Source of the DNA: Maribacter sp. BPC-D8
GTDB lineage: Bacteria > Bacteroidota > Bacteroidia > Flavobacteriales > Flavobacteriaceae
DNA: 64,000 bases
NCBI RefSeq assembly: GCF_035207705.1
Contig: NZ_CP128187.1
Location: 496,001 to 560,000, forward strand
Reading direction: 5' to 3'
The position numbers and the translations under genes were made by a program. Shown one piece after another: positions 34,997-44,900 of this stretch. Each line of letters starts with the position of its first letter. Within the stretch, counting starts at the first letter, position 1. The notes beneath the pieces are model-generated. The model had not been told where the DNA came from. It ran no database searches and saw only the letters and a list, made by a program, of their open reading frames with translations.

Positions 34997-37900
34997 ATGC
35001 TAACAAAATATAAATTATTTCTACTTTTTTTTATCTGTGTTTGCTCATTTGTACTTGGTCAAGAATTTAATGAGGTAGCCCGTATATTAGCCCCAGATGG
35101 TACCACCTATAACAAGTTTGGCAGTACGGTAAGTATTGACGGTAATAATGCTGTCGTAGGAACCAATAGAAACGGTACTGATGAAAATGGGCTTAATCCT
35201 ATGCAAAAATCAGGCGCAGGGTACTTCTTAAAAAAAGATGAAACTGGTACTTGGAATGTGGTTCAAAAGGTGGTGGCATCAGATCGATCGAGTGAAGACG
35301 GATTTGGCACAATGGTAGCTATAAGTGGCAGGTATGCTATGTTGGGTGCACCTTTCGAAGAAAACGGAAGTGGTATAACCCTTAGATCTGATCATGGTTC
35401 GGTTTATGTATTTTGGCTTAACGATGTAGGTATTTGGACAGAAGTGCAAAAGTTAGAAGCTCCTTGGCAATACACCAAATTTGGGTTTCCTATTCACCTA
35501 GATGGTAATAGAGCCATGATCGGTGCTAGGGAGAAAACAATATTATATAGAGATGAATTTAATCAATCTCAATTGCATAAAGATGCCGGTGCTGTTTATG
35601 TGTTTGAGCTACAGCCAAATGGAGAATGGGTGCTCACTGCTGAGATGGAAGCTTCTGACCATGAATCTTCCGATAATTTTGGTAAAGGCTTAAATTTTTA
35701 TGGAGACTATGCTGTTGTTGGCTGTCCTAAAAAAAGTGTAAAGACGTCATTTAATACTGAAATTGATAATGTAGGTGCAGTTTATGTTTTTAAAAAACAA
35801 CCTGATGGTTCATGGTTGGAGGTTAAGAAAATGATACCCTCCCATATTGCGTCAGATTTATCTTATGGAGAATCTGTAGTAATCAGTGAAGATCAAATTA
35901 TAGTAGGTACACAGCACGAAGCTGTAGATAATGGTAATGGAGGTGTTGCACAAAATGCTGGTGTCGTATATGTGTATAACAAAAAAGAAAATAAAGATGA
36001 TTGGGAAGAAGTACAAATATTAAAAGCAGATTCGCCATATCAAAACGGAATTTTTGGTGATGATGTGTTGTTGAAAAACAGTACGTTAATTGTAGGTGCA
36101 CCAAGAACTTCAATTTATAATCCAGAGGACCAAACTAATTATGCAGGTGGTGTAAGTTATATTTTTAGAAAAGATAATGATGGATTATGGCAGCAAGAGC
36201 AAGTTGTTAAAGGTTCTAGCGTAAACAGTTTTGATTATTTTGGTCAGCATAGTTCTTTTGATGGTACTACCCTTATCATTGGAGCGCAAGATCATATAGG
36301 TGCAGATAATTATACTTCTAGAGTGGGGGCGGCATTCATCTATGAGTTAGATGGTGAACCTATAATAAACATTAATGTTACTGCCTTAAGAGATATTTCA
36401 GAGAACGATACCGAAGGTGAATTTACATTTACCTTATCTGAAGCATTAATATCAGATACAGAGATAATATTTGCCATTTCAGGTACAGCTACTAATGGTA
36501 CGGATTATGATTTAATTACCCATAGCGTTACTATACCAAGCGGTGATACCGAATATACATTACCAATTTCTGCTATTGATGATGCTATTGTTGAGGGTGG
36601 AGAAGAAGATATTACTATAACACTTGTAAGTGCATCCAACAGTGTTGAAATTGGTACGATGGCAACTGCCAATATGTTAATTGAAGATAATGATTCGGTA
36701 GAAGCCAGTATTGTTGCTGTACAGACCGCAAGTGAAGCAGGGCAAGAAGGTCAGTTTTTATTTAGACTTACGGAAGCACAATTAACAAATACGGAAATAA
36801 TATATACTATTTCGGGTACTGCAACAAACGGCACTGATTATGATGTAATTATGAATACAGTTATCATACCAAGTGGTGAGACCGAGTTTACATTATTAAT
36901 TTCAGCCATAGATGATGCTAATGTTGAGGTAGGTGGGGAAGATATTGCTATTACATTAGAAAGTGCATCTAATGATGTTGAAATAGGTTCAACGGCAACA
37001 GCAAATATACTTATTGAAGATAATGATGCTGTAGAAGCTAGTATTGTTGCAATTCAATCTGCCAGTGAAGAAGGTCAAGAAGGTCAATTTTCATTTAGTC
37101 TTACAGATGCATTGGCAACAGATACAGAAATAATTTTTACCATTTTAGGTACAGCAATTAACGGTACTGATTATGATGAAATTATCAATACGGTTACAAT
37201 ACCAAGTGGTGAGACCGAGTTTGTATTATTAATTTCAGCCATAGATGATGCTATTGTTGAAGTTGGAGGAGAAGATATTACTATCACAATAGAGAGTGTC
37301 TCTAATAATGTTCAAATAGAATCAAATGCAACTGCCAATATATTTCTAGAAGATAATGATGATGAAGATGTAATTATAGAAGCTAGTATTGTAGTGACTG
37401 AGAACGCAGGTGAAACTAGTACGAGTGGTTCATTTACAATATCAATATCAAAGGCAATGCAAGAAAGCACAGAAATAGTGTATTTAATTTCTGGTAATGC
37501 AGAAGAGGGTATAGATTTTAGTAGTTTAAGTGGCTCGGTTACAATACCCTTGAATACAACTAGTGTAACTATACCTATTACTGTCATAGACGATAATATC
37601 GTTGAAATTTCTAGCGAGCAATTGAGTATATCTTTAATTTCTGCTAACAACAATGTAATTATTGGCAATGAGAACATTGCCACAATGTCAATAGAAGATA
37701 ATGACATTTCAGAAGTAAATATTATTGGCATTACTGATGCAAGCGAAAACAATGTATTAGGTGTTTTTGAAATAACCCTAACTAAACCCATCAATCAAGA
37801 GGTCTCCATTTCATATGTGTTAAAGGGATCTGCAGAATTAGATATTGATTATACCATAGAAAGTAGTGTGTTTATGATTCCTGTAAATACCACAAACTTT

Positions 37901-38308
37901 TCTTTGATTATAAATCCTATAGATGATACGTTCGAAGAAATAGGAGGGGAAGAAATAATTATTGATTTAGTATCTGAACAGGAATATCTAAATCTCGGTT
38001 TAAATTGGAAAGGGAGCATACAAATTTTAGACAATGATATTGCAAAAAGTAAACAACCATTGGTTTTTCAAGAACCTATTGTTTACCCAAATCCTTCTTA
38101 TGGAGCTTTTACAATAGATTTCGGTGTAGAAGGTACTAAAGGCGCAGTTATTGAAATTTTTGATATATCAAATAAGAGAGTATATAGCGAAATACTAACT
38201 GAAGGTCAAACAACTTTGAGTATCGAAGGCATTATATCTCATGGAGCTTACACCTTAAAGATTTTGAACAATGGTCGAAAAATTACCAAACGAGTAATTA
38301 GACTCTGA
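34997..38308 (+). CDS. Secreted FG-GAP propeller/Calx-beta protein with T9SS sorting domain
   Basis: The 1103-residue protein has a signal peptide (about 1-21), an integrin-like FG-GAP beta-propeller (about 25-450, repeats of the FGxxVSIDGNxAVVGxxxxxGAxYxFxK kind), five Calx-beta domains (about 455-1005, each ending in EDND or DND) and a type A C-terminal sorting domain (VYPNPSYGAFTI to KRVIRL) for export by the type IX system. Calx-beta domains bind Ca2+ through their acidic loops. Three of the repeats are very similar in DNA with a 333-nt period. Cell-surface adhesion or polymer binding is likely, the ligand unknown. Confidence 0.88.
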   Translation: MLTKYKLFLLFFICVCSFVLGQEFNEVARILAPDGTTYNKFGSTVSIDGNNAVVGTNRNGTDENGLNPMQKSGAGYFLKKDETGTWNVVQKVVASDRSSEDGFGTMVAISGRYAMLGAPFEENGSGITLRSDHGSVYVFWLNDVGIWTEVQKLEAPWQYTKFGFPIHLDGNRAMIGAREKTILYRDEFNQSQLHKDAGAVYVFELQPNGEWVLTAEMEASDHESSDNFGKGLNFYGDYAVVGCPKKSVKTSFNTEIDNVGAVYVFKKQPDGSWLEVKKMIPSHIASDLSYGESVVISEDQIIVGTQHEAVDNGNGGVAQNAGVVYVYNKKENKDDWEEVQILKADSPYQNGIFGDDVLLKNSTLIVGAPRTSIYNPEDQTNYAGGVSYIFRKDNDGLWQQEQVVKGSSVNSFDYFGQHSSFDGTTLIIGAQDHIGADNYTSRVGAAFIYELDGEPIININVTALRDISENDTEGEFTFTLSEALISDTEIIFAISGTATNGTDYDLITHSVTIPSGDTEYTLPISAIDDAIVEGGEEDITITLVSASNSVEIGTMATANMLIEDNDSVEASIVAVQTASEAGQEGQFLFRLTEAQLTNTEIIYTISGTATNGTDYDVIMNTVIIPSGETEFTLLISAIDDANVEVGGEDIAITLESASNDVEIGSTATANILIEDNDAVEASIVAIQSASEEGQEGQFSFSLTDALATDTEIIFTILGTAINGTDYDEIINTVTIPSGETEFVLLISAIDDAIVEVGGEDITITIESVSNNVQIESNATANIFLEDNDDEDVIIEASIVVTENAGETSTSGSFTISISKAMQESTEIVYLISGNAEEGIDFSSLSGSVTIPLNTTSVTIPITVIDDNIVEISSEQLSISLISANNNVIIGNENIATMSIEDNDISEVNIIGITDASENNVLGVFEITLTKPINQEVSISYVLKGSAELDIDYTIESSVFMIPVNTTNFSLIINPIDDTFEEIGGEEIIIDLVSEQEYLNLGLNWKGSIQILDNDIAKSKQPLVFQEPIVYPNPSYGAFTIDFGVEGTKGAVIEIFDISNKRVYSEILTEGQTTLSIEGIISHGAYTLKILNNGRKITKRVIRL

Positions 38309-38364
38309 TTATCAATAAGCAATCTATAATTAAAATAATAGAATATTTTTAAAATATATAACCA

Positions 38365-39801
38365 ATGTTAAAATTTCACCAGCTTTTATTTTTCGTACTT
38401 TCTTTTTGTTTTAATTTCAGTCAAGCTCAAGATGAAAAACAGATTAGTTTGGAGGATAATTTTTCGATTGAAGATTTCGGTTTTACTGATAAAGGCAACT
38501 TCTATACCTTAGAATTAGTAAAAAAAATGGATTATGAATCACGGTATAGGGTATGGGGTGAAAATTTTGAATTATTGGGTACAGTTACTACTGAAGATGA
38601 TATTAAAAAATATGAATTTCAATATCCCTCCGATAATGGTAGATCTTTTGCTTATAATGATAGATTAGATTTAGCAATAGGGAGTAGTTCGTCAATTAAA
38701 TTCGATAAAGGAGAATTTGAAAGTATTAATCTGTATCATCAATTTTTAACGGATAATAAATTTATAGGTATTGGAAAGAAAATAGAGGGAAAAGAATTGA
38801 AATTTTCATGGAACAACGTCATAGAGAATAAGGAGATTTTATCATTTTCCTACTTTATGTTCGTAAAAGATTTAGAATCGGGCAGTATTAAGGTATACCC
38901 GATATCAAAACCAGAAGATTGCGAATTGAAGGATAACAATACTCAAGTACTATATTATGATGATGATAATATTATTATGTCATTCATAAAGGAAACTAGT
39001 ACAATAGAACGGTCATATATTGTCGCCACATATAGCACTACAGGAAGGAAGTTAAATGAAAGAGAATTGAAGTTTTCTGTTGATAATCCTGAAAATGAAA
39101 AGTTTGCTATTGTAAATTTAGAGAATGGTGGGTTTGATCAGACAACTACATCAGATAATTCTGGTTTTGGAAATTCTTTAAGTAAAACAGATGTAGATAC
39201 ACATACCTTTGCCAATGACAAAAGTCAGGGAGATATTAGATATGATGCTTTAGAAAAAACATATTATATATATGCAGGTATCAAACCTAAAAAAGGCGAT
39301 TCGGGTATCTTAATTCAAAAATTTGATGAAAAAGGAGAATTAATTTGGCGTAAGAATCATATTTTTTCTGAAACAAGCTTTCACTATATAAACAGTTTTA
39401 ATCGATTTCTCACTTTTGATGTTTATCAACCATTTATCGGAGTTTCTGTATACTCTACCAAAGGAAAAAATTACTGCGATTTTTATGTGATTGATAAGAA
39501 TTCTGGAGAGCTTAAAGCTTCTAAGAAGTATAAGAATTATAATTTCTTTAGAAAATCTAAAAAATATAACGGACTAGGTGCAGAATATAAGATTAATTCA
39601 GACGGTTTAAAAAATCTTGGTATCGATAGGAGTATAATCTATAGCTCTTTGTATAATGATAAATTCAATAATTATATTCAAGCCTTAAATGCTGAAGGGC
39701 GGTTTTTGATTATAGGTGAGTACACTGATGATGGATTTAATTTAGTGGTAAGTCCTGAATCGGGAAACCAATTTAGGTTCAAGAAGTTTATAATGAACTA
39801 A
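38365..39801 (+). CDS. Secreted hypothetical protein (478 aa)
   Basis: A signal peptide (LLFFVLSFCFNFSQAQ, cleavage near residue 21) precedes a beta-rich, acidic mature protein. No catalytic motif is visible. Short recurring elements such as DKGNFYTLELVKK, DEKGELIWRKNH and NAEGRFLIIGEY suggest a propeller-like fold that reports stored values, but I cannot assign a family. It follows the adhesin-like gene by 56 nt without a visible terminator, so the two may be co-transcribed. Confidence 0.75.
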   Translation: MLKFHQLLFFVLSFCFNFSQAQDEKQISLEDNFSIEDFGFTDKGNFYTLELVKKMDYESRYRVWGENFELLGTVTTEDDIKKYEFQYPSDNGRSFAYNDRLDLAIGSSSSIKFDKGEFESINLYHQFLTDNKFIGIGKKIEGKELKFSWNNVIENKEILSFSYFMFVKDLESGSIKVYPISKPEDCELKDNNTQVLYYDDDNIIMSFIKETSTIERSYIVATYSTTGRKLNERELKFSVDNPENEKFAIVNLENGGFDQTTTSDNSGFGNSLSKTDVDTHTFANDKSQGDIRYDALEKTYYIYAGIKPKKGDSGILIQKFDEKGELIWRKNHIFSETSFHYINSFNRFLTFDVYQPFIGVSVYSTKGKNYCDFYVIDKNSGELKASKKYKNYNFFRKSKKYNGLGAEYKINSDGLKNLGIDRSIIYSSLYNDKFNNYIQALNAEGRFLIIGEYTDDGFNLVVSPESGNQFRFKKFIMN

Positions 39802-39854
39802 TCCCTTCATACCCACATTACATAGTAATTATAATCTTAAAACAATTTCCATGA

Positions 39855-39924
39855 ACGAATTCTAGTTTATACCCAACGAATACTAAAAGGCACCCATTTT
39901 ACGAGTAGTTCGCAGTTAGATTTG
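39855..39924 (+). promoter_or_regulatory. LytTR-type direct-repeat site plus -7 element before the VIT-vWA gene
   Basis: ACGAATTCTAG (39855) is repeated as ACGAATACTAA (39876), a 21-bp period or two helical turns, typical of LytTR regulators. TAGATTTG (39917-39924) matches the -7 consensus and begins 41 nt after the start of the second repeat. Confidence 0.75.
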
Positions 39925-39956
39925 ACTTCAAATAATAATAATCTAAAACTACGATC

Positions 39957-42104
39957 ATGAAACTACTTTACACCTTTTTACTGTGTTGCACCATCTTCAC
40001 AGGCTTTTCTCAAGATAATGACAGTCCGTATTTATTGGTATCTACAGAAGATGCGATTATACCCTTAAAATCTTCAAAAACAGAAGTTGAAATATCTGGT
40101 ACTATTGCTCATGTTCGGGTAACACAGGTATATCAAAATAAAGGGGCAGGGGCAGTAGAAGCTAAATATGTATTTCCGCTTTCTACTCAAGCAGCGGTTC
40201 ATAAAATGCAGATGACTATTGGCAACCGTATTGTAAATGCCAAAATATTTGAAAAACAAGAAGCCCAAGAAGTATATGAAACCGCTTTGAGCGAAGGCAA
40301 GCGAGCAGCGAAGTTAGACCAAGACAGACCCAATGTATTTAAAATGAATGTGGGTAATATTATGCCTGGCGATGAAATTGCCATAGATATCTATTACACA
40401 GAAATATTGGTGCCTGTAAATGGGGAATATCAATTTGTAGCACCAGGTGTTGTTGGTCCGAGGTTTACGGGTGAGAGTACTCAAAACGAAGAGAGCTTTA
40501 ATATGCCATACACGGCAAAGGGTATTGCAGATAGTTTTGATTTTGATATGACAGTGACCTTAAATGCGGGTATGATTATTCAGAATATAAACAGTACAAG
40601 TCATAAAGTAACTGTAAAGCATCCTGATGCGAAAACAGCCGAAGTCTTTTTATCCGAAGAAAATAAGAATCCGTCGAACAGAGATTTTATCTTGAATTAT
40701 AACTTACGAGGTAATCAAATACAAACAGGATTATTGATGTATGAAGGGGAAGATGAGAATTTCTTTACCTATCAAATGGAGCCTAATAAGAATGTGCAGT
40801 TAGATGATATTCCGTCACGAGAGTATTTGTTTATTGTAGATGTATCAGGTTCAATGAACGGATACCCTTTAGAAGTATCAAGACAATTAATGCGAAACCT
40901 ACTTTGCAATTTACGAATGAGCGACACCTTCAATGTTCAGTTATTCGCTTCTAGTTCAACTGTTTTCAGTGCGACACCGGTAGAGTCGACCGAACAGAAT
41001 ATTGAAGCTGCCATTCGTTTTCTGTCTGAAGGTCAAGGCGGTGGTGGTACCGAATTATTGAGTGCATTGCATGAAGCCTATAAATTACCAAGAAAAGATT
41101 TAGGTAGTGCCCGTTCAATGGTCATTATTACCGATGGTTATGTTAGTGTAGAAAAAAAAGCTTTTGAGCTGATCAGTAGTAATCTAGACAAAGCCAACGT
41201 ATTCACCTTCGGTATAGGATCTAGCGTCAATAGATATTTAATAGAAGGTATGGCTAAAGTGTCGAACAGCGAGTCGTTTATAGCAACGACATCAGAAGAA
41301 GCGGCAGAAGTAGCTAAAGACTTTGCAAAATACATTTCTACACCATTGTTAACACGCGTAAAAATTGAATCGAAAGGCTTTGATATGTATGACCTAGCCC
41401 AAAAAAGTATACCAGATGTATTCGCTGCGAGACCGGTAATTATTCACGGTAAGTATAGAGGTAAGGCTGAGGGTAAAATTATTGTAACCGGGTATCAAGG
41501 CAAAAAGAGATTTAGAGAAGTGTATAATGTATCTGACGGACACTTAAGCAAGTCGAATAAAGCATTACGTTACTTATGGGCAAGAAAGAAAATAGGGGAG
41601 TTAGATGATTATAGTAACCTATTTAATGAAGACGTAAAAGCACAAGTAATTGCCTTAGGCTTGAAATACAACTTGTTGACCAACTACACTTCTTTCGTAG
41701 CTGTGGATGAAGCCATAGTAAATGAAGACGGTACATTAACTAAAGTGAAGCAACCGTTGTCAATGCCAAATAATGTAAATAATTCAGCCGTTGGTGCAGA
41801 AGCAGAGGTCAAGGAAAGTAGCAAATTCAAACGCACTTTTACCATAGATTTTGAAAACGAAATAGAGAAGAATATAAAAAGACAATTGACGATGGAGTTC
41901 AAAGTGATGTATAGCAAACTAGTAACCGAATACTTAGAAAAGTATGAAAGCTTGCGCATAAAATTCAATGCACAAGGCAAGGTTATAGGTGTAGAGAAAT
42001 TAGAAAATGGTAGCTGGACTGTGGATGAAAGCATGCTATTAGAACTGGAGAAAATCACCTTGAAATCGGTTAAAAAAGAAATGACCATAACTCTGAAAAA
42101 ATAG
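39957..42104 (+). CDS. VIT and von Willebrand A domain protein
   Basis: The 715-residue secreted protein has a signal peptide (about 1-18), an N-terminal VIT domain (about 30-165, VRVTQVYQNKGAGAVEAKYVFPL) and a vWA domain with an intact MIDAS metal site (D295-x-S297-x-S299, DVSGSM) and a later GGTELLSAL segment. A C-terminal region of about 200 residues follows. The layout matches inter-alpha-trypsin inhibitor heavy chain-like bacterial proteins, which bind ligands through a divalent cation. It lies behind a LytTR-type site shared with the downstream operon. A terminator follows. Confidence 0.9.
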   Translation: MKLLYTFLLCCTIFTGFSQDNDSPYLLVSTEDAIIPLKSSKTEVEISGTIAHVRVTQVYQNKGAGAVEAKYVFPLSTQAAVHKMQMTIGNRIVNAKIFEKQEAQEVYETALSEGKRAAKLDQDRPNVFKMNVGNIMPGDEIAIDIYYTEILVPVNGEYQFVAPGVVGPRFTGESTQNEESFNMPYTAKGIADSFDFDMTVTLNAGMIIQNINSTSHKVTVKHPDAKTAEVFLSEENKNPSNRDFILNYNLRGNQIQTGLLMYEGEDENFFTYQMEPNKNVQLDDIPSREYLFIVDVSGSMNGYPLEVSRQLMRNLLCNLRMSDTFNVQLFASSSTVFSATPVESTEQNIEAAIRFLSEGQGGGGTELLSALHEAYKLPRKDLGSARSMVIITDGYVSVEKKAFELISSNLDKANVFTFGIGSSVNRYLIEGMAKVSNSESFIATTSEEAAEVAKDFAKYISTPLLTRVKIESKGFDMYDLAQKSIPDVFAARPVIIHGKYRGKAEGKIIVTGYQGKKRFREVYNVSDGHLSKSNKALRYLWARKKIGELDDYSNLFNEDVKAQVIALGLKYNLLTNYTSFVAVDEAIVNEDGTLTKVKQPLSMPNNVNNSAVGAEAEVKESSKFKRTFTIDFENEIEKNIKRQLTMEFKVMYSKLVTEYLEKYESLRIKFNAQGKVIGVEKLENGSWTVDESMLLELEKITLKSVKKEMTITLKK

Positions 42105-42146
42105 GTAGTTAGTTTTAGTTAGTTGGTTCTCCGAAAGGAGAAGAAG

Positions 42147-42184
42147 ACCTGTAAGATTTATGAAATCTTGCAGGTTTTTCTTTT
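42147..42184 (+). terminator. Rho-independent terminator after the VIT-vWA gene
   Basis: ACCTGTAAGATTT pairs with AAATCTTGCAGGT (one G-T pair) around a 3-nt loop, followed by a T-rich run. It separates the gene from the next LytTR-type promoter. Confidence 0.85.
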
Positions 42185-42236
42185 GTAATAACCTGAAGGA
42201 AGAACAGGTAGAGTATGAATAATTACAGCATGTTCA

Positions 42237-42306
42237 ACGAATTCTAGATGAGATGCTACGAATACTAGAACGCCACCCAAAAAGCCCTGTGTCTACTGTA
42301 ATTTAG
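42237..42306 (+). promoter_or_regulatory. LytTR-type direct-repeat site plus -7 element before 42340
   Basis: ACGAATTCTAG (42237) and ACGAATACTAG (42258) form an 11-bp direct repeat with a 21-bp period. TAATTTAG (42299-42306) begins 41 nt after the second repeat, the same distance as at the promoter near 39855. Confidence 0.75.
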
Positions 42307-42339
42307 TAGTGTAGAAAGATAACAACTAAAATAAATATC

Positions 42340-42903
42340 ATGAAAAACTTAATCCTATTCGCCTTTTTATTCAGCATTTGTATCACCAATGCGCAGCAGT
42401 TCGAATTAACCGATACCTATGATATCACAAACCAAAGAAGTAGTGTTCAAGAAGATAAAGACACGTGGTTGGTAGATGTAGTAGCATCACAAAATCCAGA
42501 ACGTCTTGTGGCTACAATGTCCATTTCAGATTTCGGCTTGTTAGATGAAATACGCATCTCGGTTTTAAGTAATCCGGATTTAGAAGATATCAATGAAATC
42601 TTAAAAGTAACATTAGAGTATAACGCCTGCTGTTCAAGCACAGAAGAGTTTTATTATTTGGTAAGTAATGACAATGACTTTATCGCGCTGCCAAGTATTA
42701 AAAACGAGTATGCCTACGAACCTATTTCAGACATACACTACATTTTTCCTAACCAATCATTTGGCAAAGAAGGAACCATACTTAGAGCAGTATTAGAATA
42801 CACAGAAACAGCTACAATTAAAGATATTAAAGTACTTAGAAGCATTGCCTGGAACGATGATGATTTTGATACTGAAGACGCTATAACAGCAATTAATTAT
42901 TAA
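42340..42903 (+). CDS. Secreted hypothetical protein (187 aa), first gene of LytTR operon
   Basis: A signal peptide (LILFAFLFSICITNAQQ, cleavage near residue 19) precedes an acidic beta-rich protein with two Cys (ACCSS) and no known motif. It heads the operon that ends with the sensor kinase and LytTR regulator, behind a LytTR-type direct repeat. A role as a secreted envelope or surface component is inferred from that setting. I do not recognise a family. Confidence 0.75.
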   Translation: MKNLILFAFLFSICITNAQQFELTDTYDITNQRSSVQEDKDTWLVDVVASQNPERLVATMSISDFGLLDEIRISVLSNPDLEDINEILKVTLEYNACCSSTEEFYYLVSNDNDFIALPSIKNEYAYEPISDIHYIFPNQSFGKEGTILRAVLEYTETATIKDIKVLRSIAWNDDDFDTEDAITAINY

Positions 42904-42924
42904 TAACCCTTAAAATTTAGAATT

Positions 42925-43818
42925 ATGAAAAATTTAAAGAAAAGTGCCTTATTCCTATGCTTATTTGCATTTGTAAACATGTTCGCCCAAAGTGTAGAAC
43001 AAGTAGAATTTGAAGTGATGGATAAAGATATTCCTGCCGAAGAATTAACGTATGAGTATTTATTGGCTCACAAAGTATTTCTACGTGAAAAGCCATCTGT
43101 TAGAAGTGAAAAAGTAACACTTCTAGATATCGGAACTAAAATGGTATTGTGGGAAAAAAGCATGTACTCTAAAGAAATAGATGGCATCAATAGCCACTGG
43201 TACCGAGTAACCACAGGCAACGAAACCGGATGGGTTTGGGGAGGTATGATCGCTCAGAAGTCCTTTGGTAGTATTGCAGACAACCAAGTGAAGTTTGTTT
43301 ATGGGTATGAAAGTAGTGCCAAAAACGAAGCGGGAGTTACAGAAACAAAATTTCAGTTACGTGCTTTTAAAAACGGACAACAATTAGACAAAATGGTATT
43401 AGATAGTCTTGCTGCGATTCCGGTTCATATTGAAAACCATGGTAGTTTAGGTCTGTTTAATGTAGAAGATGTGATTACCATAGATTTAGTAGATGCAGAT
43501 TCTGGCTACCAAGTTGGTAAGAGCTACTTGTTCTGGAACAATGGAAGGTTCAAAAAAGTGGCAAGTTTAATAGACTATGCGGATACCAATTATTTAAAGA
43601 CTGAGTCTTTTGTTTTTCCTTCGGATATGCAAGGTGTTAAGAGTACCATTTTGTTGAAAACGACCATTACAAAAAACATCAAAACACTAGATGATGCCTT
43701 GGCACAAAACAACGTAGAATTCATTACCACTTCGTATGAATGGAACGGATCTAAGTTGACTAAAAAAGAAGAAGTTCGTGAGATCAAAGATGATGCTGTA
43801 GTAAGTATAGACTTTTAA
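42925..43818 (+). CDS. Secreted SH3-like domain protein
   Basis: The 297-residue protein has a signal peptide (LFLCLFAFVNMFAQ) and a bacterial SH3-type domain at about 40-115 (VFLREKPSVRSEKVTLLDIGTKMVLWEK to HWYRVTTGNETGWVWGGMIA), which usually binds peptidoglycan or peptides. The rest (about 120-297) is a beta-rich domain of unknown type. It follows the 42340 gene by 21 nt and precedes the possible caspase-like gene by 9 nt, so it is within the operon. Confidence 0.8.
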   Translation: MKNLKKSALFLCLFAFVNMFAQSVEQVEFEVMDKDIPAEELTYEYLLAHKVFLREKPSVRSEKVTLLDIGTKMVLWEKSMYSKEIDGINSHWYRVTTGNETGWVWGGMIAQKSFGSIADNQVKFVYGYESSAKNEAGVTETKFQLRAFKNGQQLDKMVLDSLAAIPVHIENHGSLGLFNVEDVITIDLVDADSGYQVGKSYLFWNNGRFKKVASLIDYADTNYLKTESFVFPSDMQGVKSTILLKTTITKNIKTLDDALAQNNVEFITTSYEWNGSKLTKKEEVREIKDDAVVSIDF

Positions 43819-43827
43819 AAAATAGCT

Positions 43828-44859
43828 ATGAATAAGTGTTTAATTATAGTATTGGTTTATGTGCTAATGCTAGGTAGTAAGAAGCCGTTTTCGCAACAGT
43901 CGGAAGCGGCACTTGCTTCACCTTCCAAAAAAGAAATGGTACAAGAAGCTATTGTTTTTATTGCTGGTTTTGATGAAGGTGATAACACCTATTATGGCAA
44001 TGCCAAGCAATATTTTGAAAAACAAGGAATGCCAATTGTAGATAGTTTATATGCTATTGATGAGATTGTAAATTATTTGAATAGTTCAGGGGAGAACCAA
44101 GTGCGATTTAAAGAAATACACATTGTAAGTCATAGTAATGCCTGGTTGGGTATGTCACTAAAGACCACAAAAACAGGAGAGCGAATTACCGTAAGCACAT
44201 TGCAAAATGCAGTACAAGATTATAGTATAGAAACGATGTGTGAAAACACTGCCAGTGGTTCTAAAATCATTTTTCATTCGTGCGGATTAGGAGAAAATCA
44301 ACCCTTACTACAAGAATTGAAAAATACGTTTAAAGCAGCGCAAGTAGTGGCGTCATCATATTTTAATGTATTCGGCGGTAAATATGCAGATCATTATTTG
44401 GCAAAGCCCTATTACGGCTATTATCCAACAGCAGAATCTAAAGGACCTGCGCATCTTGCTACAGCGTTTAAACAAGAATATCCTGATGTAGAAATAGATT
44501 GGTTTACGGCACTAAAAACAAGACATGAATCTTCGTTTGGCAAAGCCTATAGTTTCAAATTTAATATTCCGGTAGATTGGGAGTTTACTTTTGATTCCGC
44601 TAGCGATATACCTACTTTAGAAGACAAAGAAGCAATTATGGACTGGATTTCAGAATCTCCAGAAATGGCTGAGGTGCTGTTTAAATTGAATATCCCGATA
44701 GAAAAATTCCGTTGGAGAAGTACTGTCCAAGGAAATAAACTAATAATAAAAGGAAAAACAACCGTACTCTGCGTATTGGCACCTATTTTGCAGCCTAATG
44801 ATACCACTGAGTACCAGAACACAAACATACAAGACCCTTTATTATATCAAATATTATAG
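43828..44859 (+). CDS. Secreted protein with possible caspase-like His/Cys pair
   Basis: The 343-residue protein starts with a hydrophobic signal (LIIVLVYVLMLG). The alpha/beta core reads IVFIAGFDEG, then IHIVSHSNAWLG with His102, then IIFHSCGLGENQPLLQEL with Cys152. A His after one core strand and a Ser-Cys after the next is the catalytic layout of clan CD (caspase/gingipain/DUF4347-like) peptidases, but I cannot confirm the family. An alternative is a hydrolase-like fold that does not cleave peptides. It is in the LytTR operon, directly before the sensor kinase. Confidence 0.7.
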   Translation: MNKCLIIVLVYVLMLGSKKPFSQQSEAALASPSKKEMVQEAIVFIAGFDEGDNTYYGNAKQYFEKQGMPIVDSLYAIDEIVNYLNSSGENQVRFKEIHIVSHSNAWLGMSLKTTKTGERITVSTLQNAVQDYSIETMCENTASGSKIIFHSCGLGENQPLLQELKNTFKAAQVVASSYFNVFGGKYADHYLAKPYYGYYPTAESKGPAHLATAFKQEYPDVEIDWFTALKTRHESSFGKAYSFKFNIPVDWEFTFDSASDIPTLEDKEAIMDWISESPEMAEVLFKLNIPIEKFRWRSTVQGNKLIIKGKTTVLCVLAPILQPNDTTEYQNTNIQDPLLYQIL

Positions 44860-44900
44860 GCATAACAACGTTAGATAATTACTTAAAATAGAACACATAT

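Noticed and set aside
36400..37350. Repeated DNA blocks considered as a CRISPR or tandem mobile repeat
   Set aside because: The repeats are in frame and encode Calx-beta domains. There are no uniform short repeats with unique spacers.
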